From Ralstonia insidiosa (lineage in GTDB: Bacteria > Pseudomonadota > Gammaproteobacteria > Burkholderiales > Burkholderiaceae): a stretch of DNA of 64,000 nt. The DNA is taken from NCBI RefSeq assembly GCF_008801405.1, contig NZ_VZPV01000001.1:744001-808000 (forward strand), read 5' to 3'. This document shows, one piece after another, positions 57,340 to 64,000 of this stretch (the stretch's first letter is position 1; every line of letters begins with the position of its first letter). Both the position numbers and the translations under genes were made by a program. The notes under the pieces were generated by a model. The model worked only from the letters and a program-made list of their open reading frames with translations, did no database searches and had not been told where the DNA came from.

Positions 57340-58260
57340 TTACGCTGATTCAGGTGCAGCCTTTGCGCGGCGCCCGCGCTTGGGTTGCGCAGCACCGGCC
57401 GTCATGGCCTGACCGTGGTAGCCCAGGCGCAGCGACAGCGCCCGTCCGGCCTCGCGCAATAGCCGTGAGGCCGGCCCTTCCAGGGTGGCATCGAACACGC
57501 TGGACAACCCCAACGCCGTGATGGCCCCCGCCAGCTTGCCTTGTGCATCCAGCACGGGCACCGCCACCGAATCGATACCGTTGATGAGCGTGCCGGCGAT
57601 GCGCGCCACGCCCTCGTGCCGCACCGTCTGCCAGCGTGCGCGGCAGTTCAGCCAATCGGTCAGGCCCGCCTTGCCGGCGCCGGGGCCTCGCAGCTCGCGG
57701 TCGATGAGCGAAACGATCTGGATTTCGGGCATCCAAGCCGCGCACGCCTGACCCGTCGCCGAGTTCAGCAGCGGCATGGCCGAGCCGACGCGCACGTTGA
57801 CCGTCACCGGCCGGCCGCCGTCTTCCCAGCGCACGATCACCGGGCCGCGCTCGGTCCAGATCGAGAGGAACACGCTCTCGTTCAGCCGCTCGGCCAGCTT
57901 GGGCAGCATGTTGCTGCCTTCGCGCACGAAGTCCACGTCCGACAGCGCCGACAGCCCCACCTGCAATGCCTGCGCGCCCAGCCGGTAGCGTGCCGAGGCC
58001 GGGTCCTGCTCGACAAAGCCCATGCGCTCCAACGACACCAGGTAGCGATGCACCTTGGCGCGTGGCATGCCGAGTTGCCGGCCCAGCTCGGAGACGGCGT
58101 GTGCGCCGCCCGTGCGCGCCATCTCCGAGAGCACCGTCAGCGCGATTTCGGCGGACTGGATGCCGGCGCTGGTGCGCTCGGGGGGCGCATTTTCGTCCAG
58201 CGGTTCGGCGGGCAGTTCGTCGGGGGATTCGCCAATCGGCAGGGTGTCTTCAGGAAGCAT
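57340..58260 (-). CDS. IclR-family transcriptional regulator (paralogue)
   Basis: 306-residue IclR protein with an acidic N-terminal tail, the HTH (about 33-95, GMPRAKVHRYLVSLERMGFVEQD) and effector domain (about 110-275, GRPVTVNVRVGSAMPLLNSATG). The C-terminus is basic (PKRGRRAKAAPESA). Many stretches match the paralogue at 55365, such as HRYLVS, PLLNSATG and GPVIVxWE. It is divergent from the luciferase-like monooxygenase gene, which it probably controls. Confidence 0.87.
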   Translation of the reverse strand: MLPEDTLPIGESPDELPAEPLDENAPPERTSAGIQSAEIALTVLSEMARTGGAHAVSELGRQLGMPRAKVHRYLVSLERMGFVEQDPASARYRLGAQALQVGLSALSDVDFVREGSNMLPKLAERLNESVFLSIWTERGPVIVRWEDGGRPVTVNVRVGSAMPLLNSATGQACAAWMPEIQIVSLIDRELRGPGAGKAGLTDWLNCRARWQTVRHEGVARIAGTLINGIDSVAVPVLDAQGKLAGAITALGLSSVFDATLEGPASRLLREAGRALSLRLGYHGQAMTAGAAQPKRGRRAKAAPESA

Positions 58261-58261
58261 C

Positions 58262-58290
58262 TTGAAGTCTCGGGTGTCGCTTTATAAGAT
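58262..58290 (+). promoter_or_regulatory. Candidate sigma-70 promoter for the monooxygenase gene
   Basis: TTGAAG at 58262 and TAAGAT at 58285 with 17 bases between, in the space separating the second IclR gene from the monooxygenase. An adjacent AT-flanked GCGTTACGC could be an IclR site. Judged by eye. Confidence 0.5.
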
Positions 58291-58377
58291 ACGCGTTACG
58301 CAAAAAGATACAACCGGCGCGGCGGCCCTGCGCGCTGGAAAAGACACCGAGCTGACATCGAAAACCCGGGAGACACC

Positions 58378-59382
58378 ATGAAGCTGTCGATCTTTTCCGT
58401 GCAGGACCACTATCCGGACCGGCACCGCAGTCTGCCGCAACTCTACGCAGACGTCATCGCCCAGGCCCGCCACGCCGAGGCACTGGGCTACGACACCTTC
58501 TGGGTGGCCGAGCACCACTTTCACGAGTACGGTGCCGTACCCAATCCAGCGGTCTTCCTGTCGCACCTGGCCGCGCACACGCATCGGCTGCGGCTGGGCA
58601 CCGCCATCTCCATCCTCACGTTTCACCACCCGGCCACCGTGGCCGAGAACTACGCGATGGTCGACGCGCTCTCGGGCGGGCGGCTGTCGCTGGGCGTGGG
58701 CTCGGGATATCTGAAGCACGAGTTCGAGGGCTACGACGTGGACCCGGCCATCAAGCGCGAGCGTTTTGACGAAGCGCTGATGCTGGTCCAACGTTTGCTC
58801 GCCGGCGAGCGCGTGCACCACGAAGGCCAGTTCCACACGCTGCGCGACGTGCGCCTGAACGTGCTGCCTGTGCAGACTACGGTGCCGATCCATGTGGCGA
58901 TCCTGCGGCGCGAGGCGGCGTACCACATTGGCCGGCAGGGGCGGCGCATGCTGTTCGTGCCGTACGCGTCGGTGGATGGCTTCGACGAGATTCGCTTGCT
59001 GATGGACGACTACCGGCGCGGTTTGGCAGAAGCCGGCATCCACGACACGCGCGGCATGGCGGCGGTGGCGCTGCACACGCATGTCGGCCCGACGGACGCT
59101 GCGGTGCGCGAGGCGGCTGCAGCGCCGTTCGACCTGTATGTCGCGACGCGGCTCTACGCGCGCCGGCAAACGTATGACGATGTGCTGGCCAGCGGGCTGT
59201 CCCTGTTCGGCACACCGGATGCGGTGGCTGACAAGCTCGCGCGGCTGTCCGACATGGGCGTCGACCACGTCATGGCGCTGCATAACTTTGGTCTGATGCC
59301 GCAGCCGGTCGTGCTCGAATCGATGCGCGCCCTGGTGCAGGAAGCGCTGCCGCGTGCGGGGCTGACGGCACTGGCTGCCTAG
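58378..59382 (+). CDS. Luciferase-like flavin monooxygenase (LLM class)
   Basis: 334-residue TIM-barrel monooxygenase of the bacterial luciferase family. It has AEALGYDTFWVAEHHFHEYG, TFHHPATVAENYAMVDALSGGRLSLGVGSG (in parts), and GTPDAVADKLARLSDMGVDHV near the end. It would use reduced FMN and oxygen on an unknown organic substrate. GGGAG precedes the ATG. Its divergence from an IclR regulator suggests catabolic induction. No flavin reductase gene is adjacent. Confidence 0.85.
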   Translation: MKLSIFSVQDHYPDRHRSLPQLYADVIAQARHAEALGYDTFWVAEHHFHEYGAVPNPAVFLSHLAAHTHRLRLGTAISILTFHHPATVAENYAMVDALSGGRLSLGVGSGYLKHEFEGYDVDPAIKRERFDEALMLVQRLLAGERVHHEGQFHTLRDVRLNVLPVQTTVPIHVAILRREAAYHIGRQGRRMLFVPYASVDGFDEIRLLMDDYRRGLAEAGIHDTRGMAAVALHTHVGPTDAAVREAAAAPFDLYVATRLYARRQTYDDVLASGLSLFGTPDAVADKLARLSDMGVDHVMALHNFGLMPQPVVLESMRALVQEALPRAGLTALAA

Positions 59383-59441
59383 ATTCTCATTCGGCGTGCG
59401 CGGCCCTAGAATCACGGCCGAACCGAGCCGAGGGCACTGCC

Positions 59442-60104
59442 ATGGAATTACGTTTTCGGATCAGCGCCGAGCAATGCCGGGCGCTGGCTGACCGCATCAC
59501 CACCAAGCGCCTCGCGCGGATCGCCGCCAGGAAGGTGGCCATGCAGGCGCGCATTGATGCGTTTTTTCAGCGGTTTCTGGCGCTCATGCTGCTGGTCTTT
59601 CCCCTTGCGGGGGCCGCGCTGGTGGTGCTGACGATGCCGTCTCGCGGGAGCGTTGCTGGAACGCTGCTGCCCTTTGCTGCGGTCGCGCTCATCTACGGTG
59701 TGCTCTGGTGGCGCTACGGAGCAACGGTGGTCCGCTTCATTCTGCGCATCGCCCAGTGGCTCAGGGCACGGCTCGACCGGGTCACCGATCCCTTTGTCGC
59801 GAACATCACGCGGCGATCGGTGCAGCGCAGCGTGGCGCGCCTAGAGGGGCTCCACCGCTGGGAGCTGTCACCGGCCGCGCTATCGGTGCAGGGGCCGACC
59901 GGCAAGACGGCGGTGATCCCGTGGCAGAAGGTCGCGCGCCTGCATGACCTGGGCGATTTCTATCAACTCTTCACGCGCACGTCGTCGCGCCTTGGGCTGG
60001 CGTACTACCTGGCCAAGTCCAGTGCGGAAATGGATGCCGATGCCTATGGCGACGTACTGCGCCAACTGGGCGAGCGTGTGCCGGAGCAAACAGCGGCAGC
60101 CTAA
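59442..60104 (+). CDS. YcxB-like membrane protein
   Basis: 220-residue protein with two TM helices (about 43-63 and 71-92) after a basic N-terminal cytoplasmic segment, then a C-terminal YcxB-like beta domain (about 130-205; HRWELSPAALSVQG, VIPWQKVARLHDLGDFYQLF). Function unknown. It stands alone between the monooxygenase and the binding-protein gene, 59 bases after the former. Confidence 0.7.
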   Translation: MELRFRISAEQCRALADRITTKRLARIAARKVAMQARIDAFFQRFLALMLLVFPLAGAALVVLTMPSRGSVAGTLLPFAAVALIYGVLWWRYGATVVRFILRIAQWLRARLDRVTDPFVANITRRSVQRSVARLEGLHRWELSPAALSVQGPTGKTAVIPWQKVARLHDLGDFYQLFTRTSSRLGLAYYLAKSSAEMDADAYGDVLRQLGERVPEQTAAA

Positions 60105-60192
60105 GCAGGCGCTGGATGCCCGGGCGCACCCGCATCGCCAAACCGCCGCAAAACCGCTACGCTTTCTCCCAAAACCACGGGAGGAGACACCC

Positions 60193-61374
60193 ATGCGGCG
60201 ACTGATGCAGCGACCGAATTGGCGATATGCAGGCGTAGTTGTTGGTTTTGCATTGCTTTCATCCACTGCGCTTGCGGACATCCGCATCGGCGTGACGGTG
60301 TCTGCCACGGGGCCGCAGGCATCGCTGGGGTTTCCCGAGAAGAACGCTACCAAGTTGTGGCCGCATGAGATTGCGGGTGAGAAGGTCGAGGTCATCGTGC
60401 TCGACGACGCCTCCGACACTACGCGCGCCGTCACCAACACGCGCAAGCTGATGACCGAGTCCAACGTGGACCTGATCGTCGGCTCGTCCACCACGCCCAA
60501 CACGCTGGCGATGATCGACGTGGCGGCCGAGGGCAAGACGCCGGTGATCTCGCTGGCATCGTCGGCCCGGCTGATCGAACCGATGGATGCGCAGCGCCGC
60601 TGGATCTTCAAGACACCGCATTCGGATTCGCACATGGCGTCGCTCATCGCCGAGCACGCCGCCGCCCATGGCGTGAAGACCATCGCCTATATCGGGTTTG
60701 CCAACGCACTGGGCGAGGCCTTCCTGACCGAGGTACAGCGCTTTGCTGATCTCAAGCACATCCGCATCACCGACACCGAGCGCTTTTCGCCCACCGACAA
60801 CAGCGTGACCGCCCAGGTGCTACACCTGCTGGCGAGCAAACCGGATGCGGTGGTCATCGGCGGCTCGGGCACGCCCGCCGCGCTGCCGGCACGCGCGCTG
60901 GCCGAACGCGGCTACACCGGCAAGATCTACTTCAACCACGGCGTGTCCAACAACGAGTTCGTGAAGCTCTGCGGCAAGGAGTGCGAGGGCGCCTACGTGC
61001 CCACCGGCCCGGTGATGGTCGCCGCACAGTTGCCCGACAGCAATCCGGCCAAGGCGCAGGCGCTCGATTTCACCCGCCGCTACGAGGCTGCGTTCGGCAA
61101 ACGCACCGTGTCGATCTTCGCCGCCTACACGGGCGACATTGGCTTGCTGCTGCAGCGCGCCGTGCCGGTGGCGCTCAAGCGTGCCAAGCCGGGCACGCCA
61201 GCCTTTCGTGAAGCGCTGCGCGATGCGCTGGAACATGTGCGTGACCTGCCGACCAGCACCGGCGTCGTCAACATGAGCCCGCAGGACCACGTCGGCCTGG
61301 ACCAGCGCGCCCGCGTGATGGCGCAGATACGCCGTGGCGAATGGCGTCTGGCTGACGAGGCAAAGTCGCCATGA
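60193..61374 (+). CDS. Branched-chain amino-acid-type ABC transporter substrate-binding protein
   Basis: 393-residue periplasmic protein with signal peptide (cleavage near ALA-DIR, about residue 33) and the Peripla_BP_6 fold (IRIGVTVSATGPQASLGFPE, DLIVGSSTTPNTLAMIDVA, GKIYFNHGVSNNEF). Such proteins deliver amino acids, amides or aromatic acids to LivHMGF-type transporters. GGAGGAG precedes ATG 60193. No permease or ATPase gene lies nearby, so it is an orphan component and may use a transporter encoded elsewhere. Confidence 0.88.
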   Translation: MRRLMQRPNWRYAGVVVGFALLSSTALADIRIGVTVSATGPQASLGFPEKNATKLWPHEIAGEKVEVIVLDDASDTTRAVTNTRKLMTESNVDLIVGSSTTPNTLAMIDVAAEGKTPVISLASSARLIEPMDAQRRWIFKTPHSDSHMASLIAEHAAAHGVKTIAYIGFANALGEAFLTEVQRFADLKHIRITDTERFSPTDNSVTAQVLHLLASKPDAVVIGGSGTPAALPARALAERGYTGKIYFNHGVSNNEFVKLCGKECEGAYVPTGPVMVAAQLPDSNPAKAQALDFTRRYEAAFGKRTVSIFAAYTGDIGLLLQRAVPVALKRAKPGTPAFREALRDALEHVRDLPTSTGVVNMSPQDHVGLDQRARVMAQIRRGEWRLADEAKSP

Positions 61375-61436
61375 CGCACATCTGGCGTTGCAGGCGCGGC
61401 CTCATCCGCTATGCTTGATTCACATTCCGATCCATC

Positions 61437-62258
61437 ATGACGACCTCGCTCGCTCCCCGCTTCGTCCGCTACCAGGCGCTCACGCTTGTCCAGCATGGCC
61501 CCATCCTCGAGATCGTGATGGGTGCCGCGCAATCGGCCAATCGCAAGCTCTCCACCGCTGACGCCAACCTGCATCGCGAACTGGCCGAGATCTGGCGCGA
61601 CGTGTCCGCTGAGCCCTCGGTGCGCGTGGCGCTTATTCGTGGCGAGGGCAAGGGCTTCTCGGCCGGCGGCGACCTGCACCTGGTCGAGCAGATGGCCGAT
61701 CGCTTTGACGTGCGTACCCGTGTCTGGCACGAAGCGCGCGACCTCGTCTACAACCTCATCAATTGCGACAAGCCGATCGTCAGCGCCATGCATGGCCCAG
61801 CTGTGGGCGCGGGGCTGGTGGCCGGACTGCTGGCGGACATCTCGATTGCCGCCAAGGATGCGCGCATCGTTGACGGCCATACGCGCCTGGGCGTGGCAGC
61901 GGGTGACCACGCGGCGATTGTCTGGCCGCTGTTGTGCGGCATGGCCAAGGCCAAGTACTACTTGCTGCTGTGCGAATCCGTGACCGGCGACGAAGCCGAA
62001 CGCATCGGCCTCGTGTCGCTGGCGGTGAATGAGTCGGACCTCGTCAACCGCGCATTCGAGATTGCGGAGCGTTTGGCTGCCGGTTCACAGACGGCCATCC
62101 GCTGGACCAAGTACGCACTCAACAACTGGCTGCGTCTGGCGGGGCCGAGCTTTGATACCTCGCTGGCGCTTGAATTCATGGGGTTTGCCGGCCCCGACGT
62201 ACGCGAGGGCATTGCGAGCCTGCGTCAGAAGCGCCCACCCACGTTCGATGGCGCCTGA
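61437..62258 (+). CDS. Enoyl-CoA hydratase/isomerase family protein with unusual active site
   Basis: 273-residue crotonase-fold protein. The oxyanion-hole regions are present (FSAGGDLHLV, GPAVGAGLVAGLLAD). Neither usual catalytic Glu is visible: the first is replaced within VGAGLV and the second region reads DGHTRLGVAAGDHA, with Asp/His instead. It may be a decarboxylase, hydrolase or lyase of the superfamily rather than a hydratase. It follows the binding-protein gene by 62 bases and precedes phaM. Confidence 0.8.
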   Translation: MTTSLAPRFVRYQALTLVQHGPILEIVMGAAQSANRKLSTADANLHRELAEIWRDVSAEPSVRVALIRGEGKGFSAGGDLHLVEQMADRFDVRTRVWHEARDLVYNLINCDKPIVSAMHGPAVGAGLVAGLLADISIAAKDARIVDGHTRLGVAAGDHAAIVWPLLCGMAKAKYYLLLCESVTGDEAERIGLVSLAVNESDLVNRAFEIAERLAAGSQTAIRWTKYALNNWLRLAGPSFDTSLALEFMGFAGPDVREGIASLRQKRPPTFDGA

Positions 62259-62296
62259 GCGGCGCCCGATCCAAGACCGATCCTGTAGGAGACACC

Positions 62297-63196
62297 ATGT
62301 TCACCCAGATGCCCAACTTCGCTGAAGGCGGCTTTGAATTTCTGCGCAAGCTGTGGGGCGGCGGCCTGGCGGGGATGGCCGGTGGCGCGATGCCCAGCAT
62401 GGCCAACTTTGCGGCGCCGCCGATGGACCTGGAGGAGCTCGACAAGCGCATCCACGACCTGCGTGCCGTGGAGAGCTGGCTGCAGCTGAATGCCAGCCTG
62501 CTGCGCACCGCCATCCAGGGGCTGGAAGTGCAGCGTGCCACGCTGGTCGCACTGCAAACGTTCGGCTCGGCGCTGTCGCCCGATGCGATGAAAGCCACGT
62601 TCGATGGGCTGTCGGGCAGCGAGCCCAAGCCTGCCGCCGAGCCGAAGCCGGCTTGGCCGCATACCGCCGCCACCAAGGCGGCCGAAGCCGACGAGCCCAC
62701 CCCCGAAGACGAGGCCGAGATCGAAGCCGAAGACGCCGACGATGACGAAGCCGAGGCTCGGGCGCAGTCCGCTGCGCAGGCGCAAGCGCAAGCCCACGCT
62801 GCAGCGCGCGCCGCCGCCGCCGCGCTGGACCCGTCACCGTGGTGGAACATGCTGCAGCAGCAGTTCAACCAGATCGCCAGTTCGGCCGCGGCTGCCATGC
62901 CCATGCCGCAGAACCTGATGCCGGGTTTCCCCGGTGGTTTCCCTGGGTTTGGCGGCGCGCCGGGTGCGGAGGGGCTCGACTCGGCGCCAGAATACATCGA
63001 AGAAAAGACCGCGCCGGCCGCGCCAAAGCGTGCAGCGGCCAAGGCGGCATCCAAGCCGGCAGCCAAGGCGCCTGCGGGCAAGTCTGCCGGGCCGGCTACG
63101 AAGAAAGCTGCCGCCAAGAAGGCCCCCGCCAAGACCGCGGCCAAGAAGGCGCCGACCAAGACTGCGCCGCACAAGCCGACCAACGATACGCCCTGA
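62297..63196 (+). CDS. phaM: PHB granule-associated protein PhaM-like
   Basis: 299-residue protein resembling PhaM of Cupriavidus/Ralstonia, which activates PHB synthase and tethers granules to the nucleoid. The N-terminal part holds FEFLRKLWGGG and a phasin-like helix MDLEELDKRIHDLRAVESWL with LLRTAIQGLEVQRATL. An acidic Ala/Glu region (about 125-155) follows. The C-terminal ~65 residues are Lys/Ala/Pro repeats (PAAKAPAGK, KKAAAKKAPAKTAAKKAP) like histone H1 tails for DNA binding. AGGAG precedes the ATG. Confidence 0.88.
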   Translation: MFTQMPNFAEGGFEFLRKLWGGGLAGMAGGAMPSMANFAAPPMDLEELDKRIHDLRAVESWLQLNASLLRTAIQGLEVQRATLVALQTFGSALSPDAMKATFDGLSGSEPKPAAEPKPAWPHTAATKAAEADEPTPEDEAEIEAEDADDDEAEARAQSAAQAQAQAHAAARAAAAALDPSPWWNMLQQQFNQIASSAAAAMPMPQNLMPGFPGGFPGFGGAPGAEGLDSAPEYIEEKTAPAAPKRAAAKAASKPAAKAPAGKSAGPATKKAAAKKAPAKTAAKKAPTKTAPHKPTNDTP

Positions 63197-63199
63197 TCG

Positions 63200-64000
63200 A
63201 TGTCGATGGACAGCACCGCACTGTTGATGATGGGCGGCGGCGCCCGTGCCGCCTATCAGGTGGGCGTGCTGCGCGGCATTGCGCGACTGGCACGCGAGTA
63301 CGCACCGGGCGTGGTGCGCACGCCGTTCGACGTGATCTGCGGCACCTCGGCCGGAGCCATCAACAGCCTGGGCATGGCGCGTGGCGCGCAGGACTTCACG
63401 CAGGCTACCGAAGCGCTCACCCAACTCTGGGCGAACCTCCATGCGGATCGCGTCTATCGCACCGATGTCGGCCGCGTTGGCGCAAGCGGTACGCGCTGGC
63501 TGACCGCGCTGGCGTTCGGCTGGCTGACCGGCCATACGCCGCGTGCCCTGTTCGACAACACGCCGCTGCGTGAACTGCTGGCGTCGCAGCACGACGGCCA
63601 GCAGGTGCAGGCCGCATTCGATGCCGGTGCGTTGCGCGCCTTGGCCATCACCGCGTTGTCGTACACAACGGGGCGCCATGTCACGTTCTATCAGTCGCCG
63701 CACGTGGTACTGCCGTGGCGGCGTTCGCAGCGGATTGCGGTGGCCGATCAGATTGGCGTGTCGCACATGCTGGCCTCGTCGAGCATTCCGTTCATCTTTC
63801 CGGCGGAACCGGTGCAGCTTGAAGGTAACGACGAGTGGTTTGGCGACGGCACGATGCGGCAGATGTCGCCGCTGAGCCCGGCCATCCACCTGGGCGCGAA
63901 TCGCATTCTGGTGGTGGGGGCGGCCTCGCGTTCGCAGCCGGGGTGGTACGACACGGTGCCGGCCTCCGGCTATCCGTCACTGGCGCAGATTGCCGGGCAG
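63200..64000 (+). CDS. Patatin-like phospholipase, 3' part missing
   Basis: Patatin-fold lipid hydrolase cut by the right edge after 267 codons. The oxyanion hole is GGGARAAYQVG (about residues 12-22), the nucleophile Ser is in GTSAG (near residue 51), and the catalytic Asp is in DGTM near 219. No signal peptide. ATG 63200 (or 63206) lies four bases after the phaM stop, so they are probably cotranscribed. A role as PHB depolymerase is possible because some intracellular depolymerases are patatin-like, but it is unproven. Confidence 0.87.
   Translation, partial: MSMDSTALLMMGGGARAAYQVGVLRGIARLAREYAPGVVRTPFDVICGTSAGAINSLGMARGAQDFTQATEALTQLWANLHADRVYRTDVGRVGASGTRWLTALAFGWLTGHTPRALFDNTPLRELLASQHDGQQVQAAFDAGALRALAITALSYTTGRHVTFYQSPHVVLPWRRSQRIAVADQIGVSHMLASSSIPFIFPAEPVQLEGNDEWFGDGTMRQMSPLSPAIHLGANRILVVGAASRSQPGWYDTVPASGYPSLAQIAGQ

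Overview
The window is a GC-rich, gene-dense chromosomal segment of a Burkholderiales bacterium. Ralstonia or a close relative is most likely, judged from a PhaM-type PHB granule protein, AceK, a LiuR-type leucine cluster, a split metH and DUF3567/DUF1840/DUF3108 genes. The species call is inference from gene content. No rRNA, tRNA, CRISPR array, prophage or insertion sequence was recognised. Most gaps are under 150 bp. The exceptions are two spaces of about 700 bp that each hold a copy of the same structured repeat.

Region 1 (1-12715): a TonB-dependent siderophore receptor, cut by the left edge and preceded by a Fur-box-like site, diverges from an eight-gene plus-strand operon. The operon encodes an enoyl-CoA hydratase, an AtuA-type protein, two acyl-CoA dehydrogenases, an SDR, both subunits of a biotin-dependent acyl-CoA carboxylase and an acyl-CoA synthetase. 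This resembles the acyclic terpene (citronellol/geraniol, Atu) pathway. It would activate, desaturate, carboxylate and hydrate a 3-methyl-branched acid.

Region 2 (12722-35599): a long minus-strand block centred on leucine/isovalerate catabolism. It holds the MerR regulator LiuR, isovaleryl-CoA dehydrogenase, both methylcrotonyl-CoA carboxylase subunits, methylglutaconyl-CoA hydratase, HMG-CoA lyase and a thiolase. Interleaved are aceK, a carbonic anhydrase (bicarbonate supply for the carboxylases is an inference), bioB (biotin for the carboxylases) and several accessory enzymes. Three LiuR-like palindromes mark ivd, the liuR/metallo-hydrolase divergence and the 2-hydroxyacid dehydrogenase-HMG-CoA lyase pair. 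A Phd/ParE-type toxin-antitoxin pair lies inside the block. Two ~590 bp copies of a nested-palindrome element sit upstream of the MCC alpha subunit gene and the thiolase gene. They differ by compensatory changes that preserve their stems, which is the most unusual signal in the window.

Region 3 (35763-47804): a metallo-hydrolase and ABM protein, a cobalamin-binding-like protein, an SDR, dsbA, a SPOR protein, argS, and a group of small envelope/stress proteins (DUF883, DUF1328, entericidin, an Ala/Lys-rich secreted protein) around a CHASE3 histidine kinase and two response regulators.

Region 4 (48044-64000): cobalamin-dependent methionine synthase split into two genes around a VOC protein, rhodanese, DUF3567, an enol-lactonase-like hydrolase with a DUF3108 protein, paralogous IclR regulators flanking an FAH-family hydrolase and a luciferase-like monooxygenase, an orphan amino-acid-type binding protein, a degenerate enoyl-CoA hydratase, PhaM, and a patatin-like phospholipase cut by the right edge.
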